Positions 22,366 to 53,793 of a stretch of DNA of 64,000 nucleotides are shown here, piece after piece (the stretch's first letter is position 1; each line of letters starts with the position of its first letter). The position numbers and the translations under genes were made by a program. The notes below the pieces were generated by a model that was not told the origin of the DNA, made no database searches, and saw only the letters and a program-made list of their open reading frames with translations. Origin of the DNA: Eleginops maclovinus (Eukaryota; Chordata; Actinopteri; Perciformes; Eleginopidae); NCBI RefSeq assembly GCF_036324505.1, contig NC_086365.1, positions 8,947,155 to 9,011,154 of the forward strand. The letters are read 5' to 3'.

Positions 22366-23548
22366 TACCTCCCTAAATTATGTGATGTACAGCCATGTCA
22401 CTTCATATAGTCCTTGTGCTACTAAAATAGTGAAAGCAAGAGGATCTGCGTGCTGCCAAAGCCCCCCCACCACCTGAGTTGTGGCTCTGGTTACAGTCGT
22501 ACAACAGGATGGTTACAGTTTGATGGTCCCATTGTTTGACTGGCCACTGTCTTGGTACAGCAGGATGTAGGCTCATGTATAGTGTGTCAGTCTTTGAGGT
22601 ATAACATCATAGCACATCTATCCCGTTAATGAGACTTCTGTGTGTCCTGAGGAAACATGCGTCTTGGATATGGAGAGGGGGGAAAAAAGTCTGTTTGTAA
22701 AGAAGTCTCATTTCAGGTAACATAGACCATAAAGCAGGGTCTGCTCTAGGGTGGGCCTACCTTGTGATTTACAGGTCACTTTCAAAATGTTTTGTCCGGT
22801 TTGTGTGTTGTCAGTGAGTCGTATTGTGTTTCTGTTAGCTGCATCCACGGGCTCCCATGTTCCCAAGCTTCAATGGCTAATTAGGAGCCAAGGACACTTC
22901 CACAACCTCTATCCCTGTCCCCGGTACTACGGCTCAGCAGAAAGATTTAGCTGAGTCACCTTTTCATGTCACACACTAAAAATCAGCACACCTCTACAGA
23001 AGCTCTTCAGGGAACTTAAAGTGAGGGATAGAGATATTTAGATGGAGAATTGATGTCCCCCAACCTAAAAGACACTGCCTGGTTGATAAATAGACCCAAT
23101 TATATTTTGTGTTCCTATGGAGAATGTCCTTTCAAAGCATTTAATCTTAAAACCTAGTAATAGGGAATAAACGTAACTGAGCTGCCATTTCCCTCTTTCT
23201 TGGGTCTTCCCTCTGTGGCTTTCACACATCTTTCTCTCTCACATAATCTCTCTTACTCTCTGAGAGAGAAAGACCTTCCTGGGAAAACTCGAGAGGGTAT
23301 CACCCTAAAGGGTTGGGAAAATGATAGGTGCAACAAAACGTTTTTATGGCTTAACAAAAATGGAGTTTGACGCTAAGCTCATAAATAGCCAGACTTGTTC
23401 CAGGCAGTGTATTTGTTAAAAATATTGGACTGGTAATCCGGACTTAAACTCAAATTTAATGTGAACGCTTATGACCTAAGATTAGCTGTGGACAGCTGCA
23501 CACACACAGAAACATACAGGTGCTTTAACAAAGTGTTATAAAAGTTTT
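22366..23548. other. no gene seen
   Basis: Non-coding sequence ahead of the ano4 coding exons, including a TCTCTC-rich stretch near 23230-23270. Confidence 0.5.
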
Positions 23549-23701
23549 GTGTTTCCTAAAGGTGTGAGTTTATCTCTTCATGAGGCTGAGCCCCGGCGGG
23601 GGAGCCACCACCGACGCAGAGTCCGGCTGCAGCCCTCAGCTTCAGGCTACCAGGCCGCAGACAGACCTCTCGCCTTCCCCTTCTGTGGGGGGGCAGACAT
23701 C

Positions 23702-41387
<17,686 letters not shown>

Positions 41388-42411
41388 ACGCAACAACTGG
41401 TACGGTTGGAGAATTCACGACACTTGTGGGGGTTACACTGGAGGGGTTTTCTCTGTGTGGAATGCTCCGCTCTATGATTTTAGAAAAGTGACACTAGAGC
41501 TGCTGTAACCAAAGATTTTATTTTAAAACCTCAATTAGAGCGCACTCAAAGCCTTTACTCTTGTAACTATAAACTCAAACATACTGTTTGAAAATATGAC
41601 TATGTAAGAACCTTGTAGGACTTACATAGGATTAGGACTGTACACTACCTCTTTACCATGGTGGCTAGAAAATGTGTTATTGTTCACCACCTTCCGCAGT
41701 CAAGGATCCATTCTTTAAAAAAGAGTACACATTTTGATTAAATTATTGTGAAAGTGAGTGTAAAATCTGCCTTAGTTATCATTGTTTTGCATCCTGTATG
41801 TGCCATGCAAGAGCACAAATATAAGTAGTAAGAAGCTAAGCCAACGTCACGATTCACATTGTAAAACATAACATGCTAGAACAGTGAGGACAATTTAAAG
41901 TGGCCAAAATCAAGTTGGAAAGAGGAACTTGTATAATGCTGTTTGTTGTTCTAGAGTTGACGGGCCTTATTTCCTGTTCCCAGGTGATCAGCTGGTGGTT
42001 GGTTTTCACTGCACAGTGGAGGAAGGGGGAGGAGCACTGGGTTCCCTGCATGATAATGGACCCTCATTCCTTCCTCCAGCCAGGTCAGAACAGCACCTCG
42101 AATAGGACAGTAGATCAACTGCATCGAGCAGGCCTTGTGGCTTAAAACATAAGGGATGTCCTCTTTTTGCTACCATTTTTTTCTCCAGATCTACCACGTT
42201 GGACTCTCTACAGCGTATGTCTTCAGATCCTGAATGTAGATTCCAAGCAAAACCTAAACTGTTTCTGGTTTAGACAAGAGAAAACACTCTACCCAGCTTA
42301 CTGAATGACAAACCCTGTTTACATTTCTCCTTGTTTGAGGAGTTCACATATTGCTTTATTGTAAATAAAGATATTTAAATGTCAGGCCATCTGCTCTGCT
42401 AGTGCAATAAA
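41388..42411 (+). other. ano4: ano4 3' UTR with poly-A signals
   Basis: Non-coding sequence after the stop. AATAAA hexamers at 42364-42369 and 42406-42411 are the first good poly-A signals I find. The extent is inferred. Confidence 0.6.
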
Positions 42412-42701
42412 AAACAGAGAATGCAATTTCTGAAGAAACATTTATTGCTGGTTGCTGACTCAATGACGATACACGACTGTGACTGATGATGGGTAGTCAG
42501 TAGCTAAAGTGTATTTTTTGAAAAGTTGAAGACTGATTGCCTCATGTGTATTAGGGAGCTGAGTAGCTTTGCTTAATAAAGAGCTTGAAGCTGAACTGCA
42601 TTTATGGCTAATATGTGTATTAAGGGGCAGCTAAAAAAGTATGAAGAGTTGGAATGATAGTTATATAGTGCAAGCAATAAAAGGTTAAACAAGGAGAAGA
42701 G

Positions 42702-42743
42702 GTGGGTGTGGGTGTGGGTGTGTGTGTGTGTGTGTGTGTGTGA
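42702..42743. repeat. GTGGGT / GT microsatellite
   Basis: Four GTGGGT-type units run into about 13 GT dinucleotides. Confidence 0.92.
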
Positions 42744-45700
42744 TTTTTAACTGCACTTACACCCGTTGAATGGACAAGTTGACTCAATTTGAATTTGGAG
42801 CTACCTTTTCAAAGTGAGTGGCAGGATTACGTACGTAAAAACAAAGCTAGCGTACTCCAAATTAAAAGACTTCCACATTTGGCCAACAAATCGTCCGTTA
42901 AAATACGCCCAAGCATCAAAGCATTTGTATGCCTTCATGCCTGTAAATCAGGTAGAGGTATGCATCAGGAAACCTAGTTCTTTGTTTCTTTGCTTCTCAA
43001 ATGTCTGATCTTGTCTAAGTCTGTCTTACTTGGTGTAGTTATGTGTTAATAGTCAAATTGTTTAAAGACGGACACATTTGTTTACAACTAACGACAGAAC
43101 TGTGCTTGGCGTGAAAAGAACTTCAAGAGAAACTTTAAAAAGAAATGTAACCCAAATAACTTAGAACATTGAGTCCTTTTATTAAACTGTGGAAAACATG
43201 CCAGAAAAGCTTTGACCAATTATGCTTCATCGATCATATCCGATAATGTCCTGGATGAACTTAACATATTTGCTGAAGAAAAAGAATAGTACATTCTTGC
43301 ACAGAAATCCCACCAATAAAAGTTACATCTCTTCTATGAAAGACGTGGCAGGTTCTACAGCTGGCTATAATGGAAAATGCTTTCCATTTGAATTTAGATG
43401 CATCACTGCATTAATAAACATTATATATATTATTATTATTGTAAATAAATGTGGCTTTGACTTGTGTCTCTTTGTGGAGTGAAATTGAGTTGGTACAACC
43501 CTGTGAACCTCCCTAAAAATATACACCTGTCCAAAATGATTTTCCTCTTGACCAGGTTAGAATCAAAGTGCAAAACCACCTTAAATATGATGTGTTTAAT
43601 ACAGAGCATGTTCTTTTTAATTACATTATAAGCTAAAAGCAGCTCCCTATTATGCTTTATGGACGTTTTCCCTGTCCTGTAGTGTGTTATATAGGTTTTT
43701 TGTGCATGTAAATGTGGAGTTTCTCTCACTACCCTTGCAGTTGTTGAGTGCTAAAGCAGCTTGGCCTCAAACACATTGTTGATGTAACTCTCTTTCACAC
43801 CACCAGAGGGGATCAGAGCGCTTACACTTCAGCACATTCTTGTCATAGTTCTCCTGATTACATAATAACAATAACAACAATATACTTCTCCAAATGTGTA
43901 CATAATGCACGTTTTTTTTAACTGAGTGAATTCAAGGGTGGGGATTATCCTTTAACATCACACCAGTTGTAGCCTAATATAAGTTCATTGTTTATACTGC
44001 AGGAAGAACAGCTTGTTATCACCCTCAGTCATTATAGCTCTATACTTTTAATGAAGCAAAGCACTGCCTCCACAGTAATGCATTTTTATGGGTTTCTACA
44101 CGCATAAAAGTGCTTCTATAATTTCACTTTTTAATACTTCTTTGCTATGTCTTTGGGTATTCAAATGTATCTGAAGCGATGTCCAACACAATGCAATTTC
44201 CAAACATGCATTCACACAAATCTTTCACTGTCTGCTCATTTTGAACATACAAATAATCATAGATTAGAGATCAGGGGCTTGTCCTCCAGCATAGATTAAT
44301 TACTCTGGTGGCATTCGCGCAAACTCCATTTTGATTATTAAAAGCAGGGGACAGAGGAGGCAAACTGTGTTTTGTTTTTTATCAGGGGAACTCTTCTCCT
44401 CCCTAAGAGGATTATCCCGGACACACGCTTAGGAGTTATGTAAGGCAGTCAGAGGATAACATCTGACATTTCCTCATATCCTACATTTTGGCAGCCGAGG
44501 TAAGGGAATGTGGATCGGTTAGTATGCTTGTAAAAGAAAGACAGATTTACTTTAACGCAGGTAGACAGTAATGATGACTCGTACATGTAGCATGGAAAGA
44601 CCTCTGACCTTAACTCTCTATTTAAAATATATATTGTCTAGCATTGCAGGGACTATGATAAATACTACGTTGGATTTTTTTGTATACTTCGCACAGTGAA
44701 TATTTGCACATTTTGCACATTCTGCACAAAACTACCACTACCTGATCCGCACAGCGCCATATATACAGTATGTTATCATATTTTTATTTTGTGTTTCCTG
44801 TATTCTCTCTTTCTAGATTTTTGCAACACTTGCTTACATTTTCAATCTATGCACCAATACACCAAAACAAATTGTTAAAATCCACTAAGAACATGATTTT
44901 GATTCTGAAGAAGAAACAAGGCAACAATGAACATCTCTATTTAATTTGAAGGTCTTTCAAAGAATGAATGACAAATGGTTCCGCAGAGTGCTTTCAATTA
45001 TGTGAAGATCTTTACATGAAGTGAAGGTTATAAGAAAGACAGGGGAACACATTTTGAAACAACAAAGTAAAGAAAAAAGCTTGGCTCATAAAGAGACATA
45101 AAAGGTTTTAATTTCAGTTCTAGGAATGACAGAATATGGCTAACTTAAATATTAAATCTGCAAGCATCAACATATTTGAATTAACAGTGGATCAAATAAC
45201 TTTGTGTAATGTGAAAAGTGATGCTCATCATCTCGCAAGATATTTTCAGCTCTTTGTTTTGATTTAAAGGCTTTTAACTTTACTGTTTTGGTTCACTGTC
45301 ACAGCTCTTGTCATTTTACGCCATATAATGTTTGGTTTTCATTTAGACTTGTTTGTCAGCAGGATAAGTGCAAAAGGATTGGACAAACTTTCACGAAAAT
45401 TACGGGAGGCCAACATAAATCATCTCTCCCTTTGGCTAACATTGCCGGGTAAGGCATTTAGCTCTGGCGAAGTTCTGCTCGCCAAGTGCCCTTCTACTTT
45501 CCAGCTGCTGATAGCCCCACTGTGACAAAGCAGTATGGGGACCAGCTAGTGAAATTGGCAGGACATTAATATCAATTACATTGACATTTCCTTCTGTTTA
45601 GAGAAGACCGTTCTGACCTTTTTTTGGCCATTGAGGAGAGTAAAGTCTTCAAACTCTCTGTCGTCTTGACCTGCTTCATCTTATCCCACGAACCAACCAC

Positions 45701-47690
45701 CACACAAACATTTTGTACTTTGCGGTGATATTCCTCTGCCACAGACAACTGACCTCATTTGATTCGTCCATCTCTAAGGTGCTGAATCCCTTTTATGGAC
45801 AAATGTATTATATTTTAGGCGACTGCTGGAGTTGAACAGTATTCAGCTTTGAGCTTAATCATATTAAACATTTAAGTGTTATAATTTAGAGAGTCTGTGC
45901 TGCAGGTTCAGTTGAGCTTCAAATCAAATACCTCTGATTGCCCAAATATGTATGTGTTCAGCAGGTCCTGACTTCTCCATTCATTTGGAATATTTACATC
46001 CACCCGGGGCCAAAAGACATCCGACCGTAGCTTCATGGTGTACAGATGAATCACCGCATGCTTCAGATAAGGAGGGCTGCTTGTCCGCTGCCAGGCAGAT
46101 TGTTTGCACTTAGACACTCCAGAACAACGACTTGATACCACATCCTGTCATGCCAGGAAAACTAAGAAAAAACACTCCTGATTTTCCTTTTTCTGGCTGC
46201 GGTTTTCAGGGCAACACAACTCAGAAGTTCTTAAAACTAAGTTGTGAATCTCTTATATTATGCCCTTGTGATGTCACTTGGACTTTAGGGAAATTTAGGT
46301 TACTTGACAAACAATGCACACTCCAGCAAAATGACTAGGTAAAGTGTGGGGGGGAAAGGGAGATAACTGCTATGGTTACAACAAGGAAGCCTGAGGTGAA
46401 ATGAGGCTGATTTAATTGTGTCCTTGCATACTCACTGTGTCTGAAACTCAGCTGTGTCGCTTTTCACTTCATTAAGTTGCCATCATTAGCTTTTTATTGC
46501 AAATGATCTTGCTTCATTGAAAGCTGTCATTAACTCGAGTATGTGACCTTCTCTTTTCTCCTTCAGAGGAAATGTCACAAACACACAGACACCTCATACA
46601 ACTGGCCTTAAGAGCTTTGAGAGTTTGTTATATATATATATGTTATAATAAATGTTTTGTTTATACTGTGAATCCAAGACAATTTTGTAACCGGTGGCAG
46701 TTTCCAGATTCCGAGGTGCGATATGAGCTCATGACCTCTAATCCCAACTCCTTTCTTTTCTGCGGCTTTAGTAGGATTGTCCCACATTATGTCCAACTGC
46801 CTGGGTTATCAGTCATTAGCATTCCTCCCTATCTTATTGTGGGCTGAATACTCACTCCTTCATCAGATAGCTCACATTACTCTCTCAGCACTGAATCACA
46901 TACCGGTACTCCCCTCTGTCTGCCTCCTCCACTTTCACTGACAGGCCTCTTAAACTAAAGCATGCCAGTTTCTCTATCCTAAGCTCTTACTGCTCCACTC
47001 TCAAGCACTTCATCATTATAAGCTTGCCAAATAATGTTCAAGGCCTTTGATTTTCATCTTTGCAATCCTTAAATAGGTTACTTATACAGTATTGGTTAAA
47101 GTGTTGATTTCATATCCATCTTTAAAACTGTCTTGAGGCAGTCGTAGTAAAAAGGTATGAAAATGTCTGCCCTTAGATGCATCCTGGAAATGATTCATAT
47201 TGAAGTGAATCATTTTTTCTAAATACTAAATATATTCATCATTTAAAATAAATCCATAATTTCTAAAATGAGTTTATGCATTTATTATTTTACATATTCA
47301 AACATCCCCCTTGTGCTTCAATGAACTTAATTAATCTGTCTTGATTTGTAAATGAATATAATCGAGTGGTGATGCTAATGACGACCGGTTCACAATATCT
47401 ATTATATGAAGCTCAGCCCACACCTCTTCATCCCATCTCCTCATCAAATCTAGATCTTCAACATCATCACCAGTACCTAGACCCCAATGCTTTTTCCTAT
47501 TAAACTCACAGCTGCATTTCCCCCTTAAAATATACGATATTAGGATCGGGGTCTAATCTCTAAAGACTTTTAACATTTCTATAATATGGCGCATGTGTCA
47601 ATACATGTTCTTCAAGCAAAAAAGGAAGTGTCTCCTGATTTAAATGTACGGTAGCTGATTTTTAAGTATGATATGGTGGAAAAAGTAGGA
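42744..47690. other. intergenic, no gene seen
   Basis: No coding support on either strand. 43640-43760 (CCCTATTATGCTTTATGG then TTTTCCCTGTCCTGTAG) resembles the left end of the TTAA element at 26241 and is probably a relic of that family. A short TATA run lies at 46630-46641. 44240-44510 holds an unusually even, non-repetitive stretch that might be regulatory, but I have no direct evidence. Confidence 0.45.
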
Positions 47691-47699
47691 CATTACAAA

Positions 47700-48168
47700 G
47701 TAAGTCATGTATTGTTTGGTGTCTGTCTACACCCGGATCCTGAGTCGTGGCTGTGCCTGTCGCTGTGGTCCTGCCTGATGCTCACCTTACTACTTCTTTG
47801 ATGGCTGCCACAGGATTGTTGACAGCCACCTGGATTATTCATCCTCTTATTTATAGAAACATGCATTCTCCAGCATTTGGACTACCTACGTAGCAAATGT
47901 ATTATCTTTTTAATTTACACACAACATCTATTGCACGTCTGTCTGTCCTGGGAAAGGGATCCTTCCTCTGTGGCTCTCAACAAGGTTTCTTCAAGTTTTC
48001 CCCGTTAACTGTGGGGGTTTCTCGGGAAGTTTTTCCTTGTCCGAAGTGAGGGTCTAAGGACAGAGCGTGTCGTATTCATATTCTGTACAAACTGTAAAGT
48101 CCACTGAGACTAATTTAAAATGTGTGATATTGGACTATATAAATAAACTTTGATTGATGGATTGATTG
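47700..48168 (+). mobile_element. LINE 3' end
   Basis: Contains CTGGGAAAGGGATCCTTCCT, GTGGGGGTTTCTCGGGAAGT, TTTTCCTTGTCCGAAGTGAG and GGACTATATAAATAAACTTT, ending in a short TTGATGGATTGATTG run. This is the 3' untranslated part of a very common teleost non-LTR element. No reverse transcriptase is attached. Confidence 0.65.
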
Positions 48169-51100
48169 AAGTCCATCTTGCATGCTTGACAAAAGTTTGA
48201 AGGCTGTGTTAAAGTCTCTCACTGTCACATGCTCCACAGCTTATTGATGCACGTTATGCATTCATCTTGCAGGTAGTATGATTTATTTATCCTAAATGTC
48301 CTTCTTCATATGCGTTAGAAGCTCTAAGGTACTACACATTTACTTCTCATTATACTGCTGCTTTCAATTATTCATCTGTTACATTTTTTTATAAAGTCAA
48401 TATTTCTTCATTTCCAATCATTTGAATGCGTTCTGAAAAACATGGAATAGAAATGCATTTTCAAGGACATTTTGTATGCATGCCAGCAGCATTACTCTCT
48501 AGCATACGGTGTACAAGGTGTAGCACATGAGGGTCAACTCCCATAGGGCTCCAAATGTCCACTCACTGGATTGCTTTGGGCTGTAAATAGAGGAAATCTC
48601 TATCAACTGGCATTCATTTTTCATGTATGCTGTACGAATATTGTTTAAGATTTATGAGCTGCTGTTTGAAGTTTTCACTTAAAAGAGAGTGCAAACCCAA
48701 TCATGTCAAAGGAGAATTATGGAAAGTATCATAATTAACCTTTGCCTACGAAACATAAATCTGCAGGAATCAGGATCACAAAAGTTTCTTGAAAGAAATG
48801 ACAGTAATACAACACTTTTAACCTAATAGTTAGAACAGGGGGAATGGACTGTAGGGTTAAGAGGCCAACGTTAATAAAATCGTGTTAATCAAACAATTTT
48901 CGAAATGGACCCATTGTCTGGTATGTGTTCATATTAATGCTCCTATTCCAGCTACAACCCACACATCCATTACACCCCTTCAGCATCTGAATTATGGATA
49001 GTCATGAAATTACTGCATATAGATCGAGCTCAGAGATTAAAACGCCTCTGTGGTGTCGCACAGTATTTGTCTAATTTTGCAGGTTTCCACCGAATTTCAT
49101 TACTTATATAAAAGTAAAAGTTATATTATAACACCTACGCTGTTATAGTCTGCTGCTGCTAAAACACAAGAACTGCGATCATATAGTGAAATATCGTTTT
49201 ATACAACATGTTTTTGTTGTTCTTCAAACCAAGATTGATGTTTGATTAAGGGGAAAAAGTTCTATTCATGTTAAACTGCTGTATTCTAACAGTCTTCCTG
49301 ACTGAAGGACATTTACACCAGCTATGGTCTTTTTGTCATAAATGTGTTGTATTTGAGCTCATCAGCTTTATTTATTTTTATATTTGTAGAATGCCCCTTT
49401 AAAACAGACAAAATATGGTGTCAGAAATGAAATCAGGATTAGGGTTCTACATTACAGGCATTACATTGATATTTGTAAGTGAGCACTAGCTGCAATGGGA
49501 AAAGCAATAGTTTCTCTAGTAGAGAGACAACACCTGCAACAGTCTAAATGTCATTCCTGACTTGTGAAAGCACCTCCGTCTCGGTGAGAGGTCAGAGACA
49601 GATAAATGAGTCCCAGTGGGATCTGTGACTAGCTGAAGTCTCTATTCAACACCTGCCATTGGTCTGCTGCCTCTGAAATCAGGAGTATTTTTGTGTCCTC
49701 GCTGCCCCTACAGTCAGGCTAGACAAAAGTGATTGACAAAACGTCTTCATGCTGGTATTTCTAATCGAAGGATGTGTCTCTGAGCAGCGTCAACATAAAT
49801 TCCCCACATGGACTCCAGACACAGGTGAAGGACGTGGCTGATGAATCTCATGGAGCTGAGGAATCCAAGGAAGATGAAAATACGGTTCCTGACCTGTACG
49901 TATAGAGCACGTAAAGATAAGAAGCTATTGTTCGATCACATGCCATAAGACCATCAGTCCCCAAACAAGAACCACCAAACTTCCCCCCCGAGAAATGCAC
50001 AAGAAAATGAGTTTAAAGGGTTTTGCTTTTTTTTCACTAGCCATCCAAAAGGCTTGTAAGAGGATTTTTAAAATGCGATTTGTTGACTCACTCAGAGGTT
50101 ATTTGTCATGCTCAAATCCTCCTGATGCCACCCTACTTTTCATTTTTCACCCAAATGGCCTCTTTTCATTTTAGCTCAGAGTAATACCAAAAAACAGCTT
50201 TGACCAGATCTCCAGAGAGAAGTGTGATGGAAATAACTAGCACACATGTCAGATATGAGCATTGCTGTAACATTCACTTCATAATAGTATAAAAGACTAA
50301 TCTTGCAACAGAACAGAAAACATATGCAAAGTTAATATTCAGACATTGAAGCAAGGACATGTGCGTCTAAGAAAACAAGGCTCTTGGTACATTGGAAATG
50401 GTTCCACACATAAAGTAATCAACAAGGAGGACGAATGTGTGTGGATTCAGGGTGAAATCCTTCTGATTTCTGAGATGCTAATATGGGCTGATCTCTGAGC
50501 CCCAACTCCCCTCAGGTTTGTCCCATAAGGGTCACTTCTTCTGAGAATCTAACATTTGTCCTCCCATCTGACTGCTACGGCCTGATTTTGCAACATGTTT
50601 GATATAGCACTCAAATAATGGCAGCTAAGGCTGTTTGAATACCTCAAAACGTGGATATTTCCATCATCCATTTCGTATCATCCATCCAAAATAAATTGAG
50701 TCCACAGTAATCCAGCCATGCAGATACTATTCATTTTCCTCCTCCAAAATGCAATGGATGTCCATAGAATAAAATGTGCGGTGTCACATTGAAAAGGGGC
50801 ATTTAAAAAATCCAGAGGGCAAAATGTGTTGCTGTAGATAATCAAACTCAAACAAGAGTGTGAGGTGACTTTTACTTGAGTAGAAGTTTCTGTTTTAACT
50901 TTTAATATAGGACTGTATAAGATTTAATTTTTTCTACAATTGAGGGTATAATTTAAGTTTTAGAATGACCTTTTGAAAATGTTTTTGAAAGGCGAAACAC
51001 TCAAACATATTTTACAAAAACTGTTCAGTACAGCCCCAGTTCACAGTGAGCTCTGTGAATTAAGAGTTAAGTGAGAATTCATCATCCAAATGTTATTTTA

Positions 51101-51215
51101 TAAGAGCTTCATTGATAGATCTTTTAGCCATTTGGGGTGCAGTGAGACAAACGTTTAAACAGAGATACATATTGTCAGCAGATAGAAGTGTGAATAGCAA
51201 TGAACTACCTGCACA
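48169..51215. other. intergenic, no gene seen
   Basis: AT-rich sequence with no supported coding region, RNA gene or clear repeat. Confidence 0.45.
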
Positions 51216-51217
51216 AC

Positions 51218-51583
51218 ATTTAGGAGGACATATTCTACTAATTTTCAGGTTCATATTTGTATTTTGTGCCTCAAATGTGACAGGTTTTCATGCTTAAATG
51301 TTCAAAAAATGCTTTATTTTCTCATACAACCTGTGCTGCAGCACCCCTTTTCACCCTCCGTCTGAAACGCTATCTAATTGAAGCGGGGGTGTTACATAGT
51401 GATGTCACTATGAGTCACGGAGGTAAACAAAGGAGTAAAATCGAAGTGTTTCAGGCAGGGGGGGCAGTGTGGGAGAAAAACTCCCTTTTGAGGCAACACA
51501 GGGATTTTAGCCTTTGCAGACATTTACATACAAAACCTATATAACACACTAAAACCAAAAATAATATAATAGGGCCTCTTTAA
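51218..51583. mobile_element. relic of a TTAA-target MITE
   Basis: The right end reads ATAATATAATAGGGCCTCTT then TTAA, the complement of the AGAGGCCCTATTAT-type end seen in fish Kolobok-like MITEs. The left end (TTTAGGAGGACATATTCTAC) is a diverged match. The interior has a stretch with GTGATGTCAC. No coding content. Confidence 0.5.
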
Positions 51584-52208
51584 GGAGACACATATTCATT
51601 TGTAATACTGTTTGTCCCCAAACCTCCTCTTGAAGAGAATAGCACAATTTTGAATTAATAAAATGCATTTTTGTTTGTCTGCACTCCTTCAGGCATAGTT
51701 AATGTTTTGTAGGTTTCCACCTAAAAGCAACACGGCAGGCTTTGAAGCATTTCTTTGCTTTTAATAAAGGAACTTTCATAGGATTATACTTGATTTACAG
51801 AATTCAAAGATGATGTCAAGCAGACACCTGCAAAACATCAAAGTTCATGTAATTTCACATATGTTACTGACGTGTTTTGAAAATGATCCACATTACGAGA
51901 CAGGCGGTTGGAAATAACAAGGGTCACTGTGGTGGCAGTGCTCACAAAGCATACACTGTGTAATGACAATCAATGCCTCTAGCAGCTCATCAAATCAGGG
52001 GAGAATATTCCTCTCAGTCCAATTAAAAACAGACAGCACTGACAGTTGAGATGTTATTGAAAGGAGTGCACTTTCTGCTTTAGACCATACACTCAAACCC
52101 CACATAACTACTTTGTAAGAACAAGATTACAATACTTCACATCAAATGGATTTTCTTATCTGCAACATACATTCAGGGTTTAGACAACACTACATGAATG
52201 TGTTTGTG
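51584..52208. other. downstream flank of the AMIGO gene
   Basis: Probably includes the 3' UTR of the minus-strand AMIGO gene, but no convincing poly-A signal on that strand was found close to the stop. Confidence 0.35.
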
Positions 52209-53711
52209 CTATACCATCAGAGTAGCGTCTGTGAGTGTCTGTCCCACTGTCCTACTTCCATTCTTGAGAATTCCCTCAGTGGTAACGTGACCCAAATGAA
52301 TGGCTGTTGTTTTTGGACCATCAATATCAGAGTCCTCTAACTGAGGCTCTAGGAAAGCCACTCTCTTTCCATTTGACTGCCGCTGTCCTGATTCTACCTC
52401 TCTGGGGTCTGCACAAAGGACGAAGGCTCGTCCTCCACACCCTCTCGATCCCCTGCCCCGGTTTTCCTGGCATCGACAGGGGGTGAGGTAAAGGTAGAGC
52501 AGCACCAGTATGATGCTAACCACGCAGGAAGCCAGGGTCGTGAATGCAGTATTAAAATGCTCTGCCCCATTACGGTGCCTTAACCCGCTTGTGGAGGCCG
52601 TACTTTGGTTTCCAACCACAACATTGACCTCAGGAGACTCGTGGGGGCCAAAGTGACGCCCTCGAGCTGCTACGCACACATACACACCAGAATCCTCCAT
52701 CAGGGCTTCTTGGATTTCAAGGGTGCCATTTGGGGAGACTATTAGGCGGGCACTGGGATCATCGGTTGAGGAGTTCAACACAGTCTTTGGGGTAACCCAG
52801 AATACCTCCTGAGTTGGAAATGTCAACCCTGGACATGGCACACTTAGCCATTTACCAGGATGTACTTGGTAAATTTGTTCCTCAACTGGCTTATCAGAAA
52901 CTACCTGCTGGCTACATTCAGGTCCTGAATTGTCCCTACATGGGTATTCACCTCGGAAGACTATCAGGGGGTGATACTGTTTCCACATCCAGTACTCCAC
53001 CAAAGCGAGTAAAGCACAGTCACAGACCAAAGGATTTCCCTGCAAATAAATTCTACCTTGCATGGGTAGGGACAGCAAGCTCTGGACGGGAACCTTGGAG
53101 AGCATGTTGTTTGAAAGATCAAGAAAGGTCAGATTAAGAGGCCCCCCAGGTTCCCAATAAAGCCCCAAGGGGAAAGCGTTCAGTCGGTTCCCGGAGAGGT
53201 AGAGCCTCTTTAGGCTGTAAAGATCACTGAAGGCCCCAGGCCTAATCTTGGAGATCTGGTTGCCGAACAGCAGCAGCTCTTTCAGTTCCTTCAACCCAGA
53301 GAAGATGGACGAGTTCAGCACTGTTAGTTGGTTGGAAGAAATGTCCAGGTGGATGAGATAGGGCGTCATGGTGAATGCATTCACCTCAATTTGGCTAATG
53401 GAGTTTCGGCTAAGAACCAGTGTAGCAAGCCAGTCAAACGGTCTGGAAGTCCAGTCCACAGGCAGGGCAGTGAGGGCATTGTGGCTCAGGTCCAACCGTG
53501 TGGCATAGCTTGGGAGATCAGAGGGTAGCACGGACAGATTGCGCCCGCTGCAGGAAATTATATCACTGGCACAAAGGCAGTAGGGTGGGCACATGGCCAC
53601 AGAGGGAGGAAAGCCAAGACACAGGGAGAGCATCAAGGCTGCAGTGGCCCGGTTCCAGCGGTTACCTCTAACACTGGTCTTCCCTAAAAGCTGTGAGGCA
53701 GTGGGACGCAT
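52209..53711 (-). CDS. amigo2: AMIGO-family LRR-Ig adhesion protein, AMIGO2-like
   Basis: Complete 500-residue single-exon CDS of a type I membrane protein; AMIGO proteins are neuronal homophilic or heterophilic adhesion molecules. In order: N-terminal hydrophobic signal (about 23-40); Cys-rich LRR cap CPPYCLCASDIISC (41-54); six leucine-rich repeats to about 225; C-terminal cap with C230, C232, C258 and C266; one Ig domain (C293 to C346, with DSGVYVC); transmembrane segment about 393-410 (ending LVLLYLYLTPCRC). In the tail, KRVAFLEPQ and TTEGILKNGSR match AMIGO2 better than AMIGO1 or AMIGO3. The usual Ser-rich SVFSDTP end is replaced by TLTDATLMV. The single coding exon is normal for the family. 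Confidence 0.9.
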   Translation of the reverse strand: MRPTASQLLGKTSVRGNRWNRATAALMLSLCLGFPPSVAMCPPYCLCASDIISCSGRNLSVLPSDLPSYATRLDLSHNALTALPVDWTSRPFDWLATLVLSRNSISQIEVNAFTMTPYLIHLDISSNQLTVLNSSIFSGLKELKELLLFGNQISKIRPGAFSDLYSLKRLYLSGNRLNAFPLGLYWEPGGPLNLTFLDLSNNMLSKVPVQSLLSLPMQGRIYLQGNPLVCDCALLALVEYWMWKQYHPLIVFRGEYPCRDNSGPECSQQVVSDKPVEEQIYQVHPGKWLSVPCPGLTFPTQEVFWVTPKTVLNSSTDDPSARLIVSPNGTLEIQEALMEDSGVYVCVAARGRHFGPHESPEVNVVVGNQSTASTSGLRHRNGAEHFNTAFTTLASCVVSIILVLLYLYLTPCRCQENRGRGSRGCGGRAFVLCADPREVESGQRQSNGKRVAFLEPQLEDSDIDGPKTTAIHLGHVTTEGILKNGSRTVGQTLTDATLMV

Positions 53712-53793
53712 CCTGGTGTTCCCGCAGGAAGGCTTTCAGGTTACTATCTCACTCGGTGTCCACATGTCAGGGTTTCAAGCCTCCAATATTTAA
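53712..53793 (-). other. amigo2: AMIGO 5' UTR, second exon part
   Basis: On the minus strand an acceptor TTTCTTTCTTCAG ends just before 53793, so the coding exon probably begins there, 82 bases ahead of the ATG. Confidence 0.6.

Noticed and set aside
52814..53137. Open frames on the + strand across the AMIGO gene
   Set aside because: Shadows of the minus-strand AMIGO CDS.
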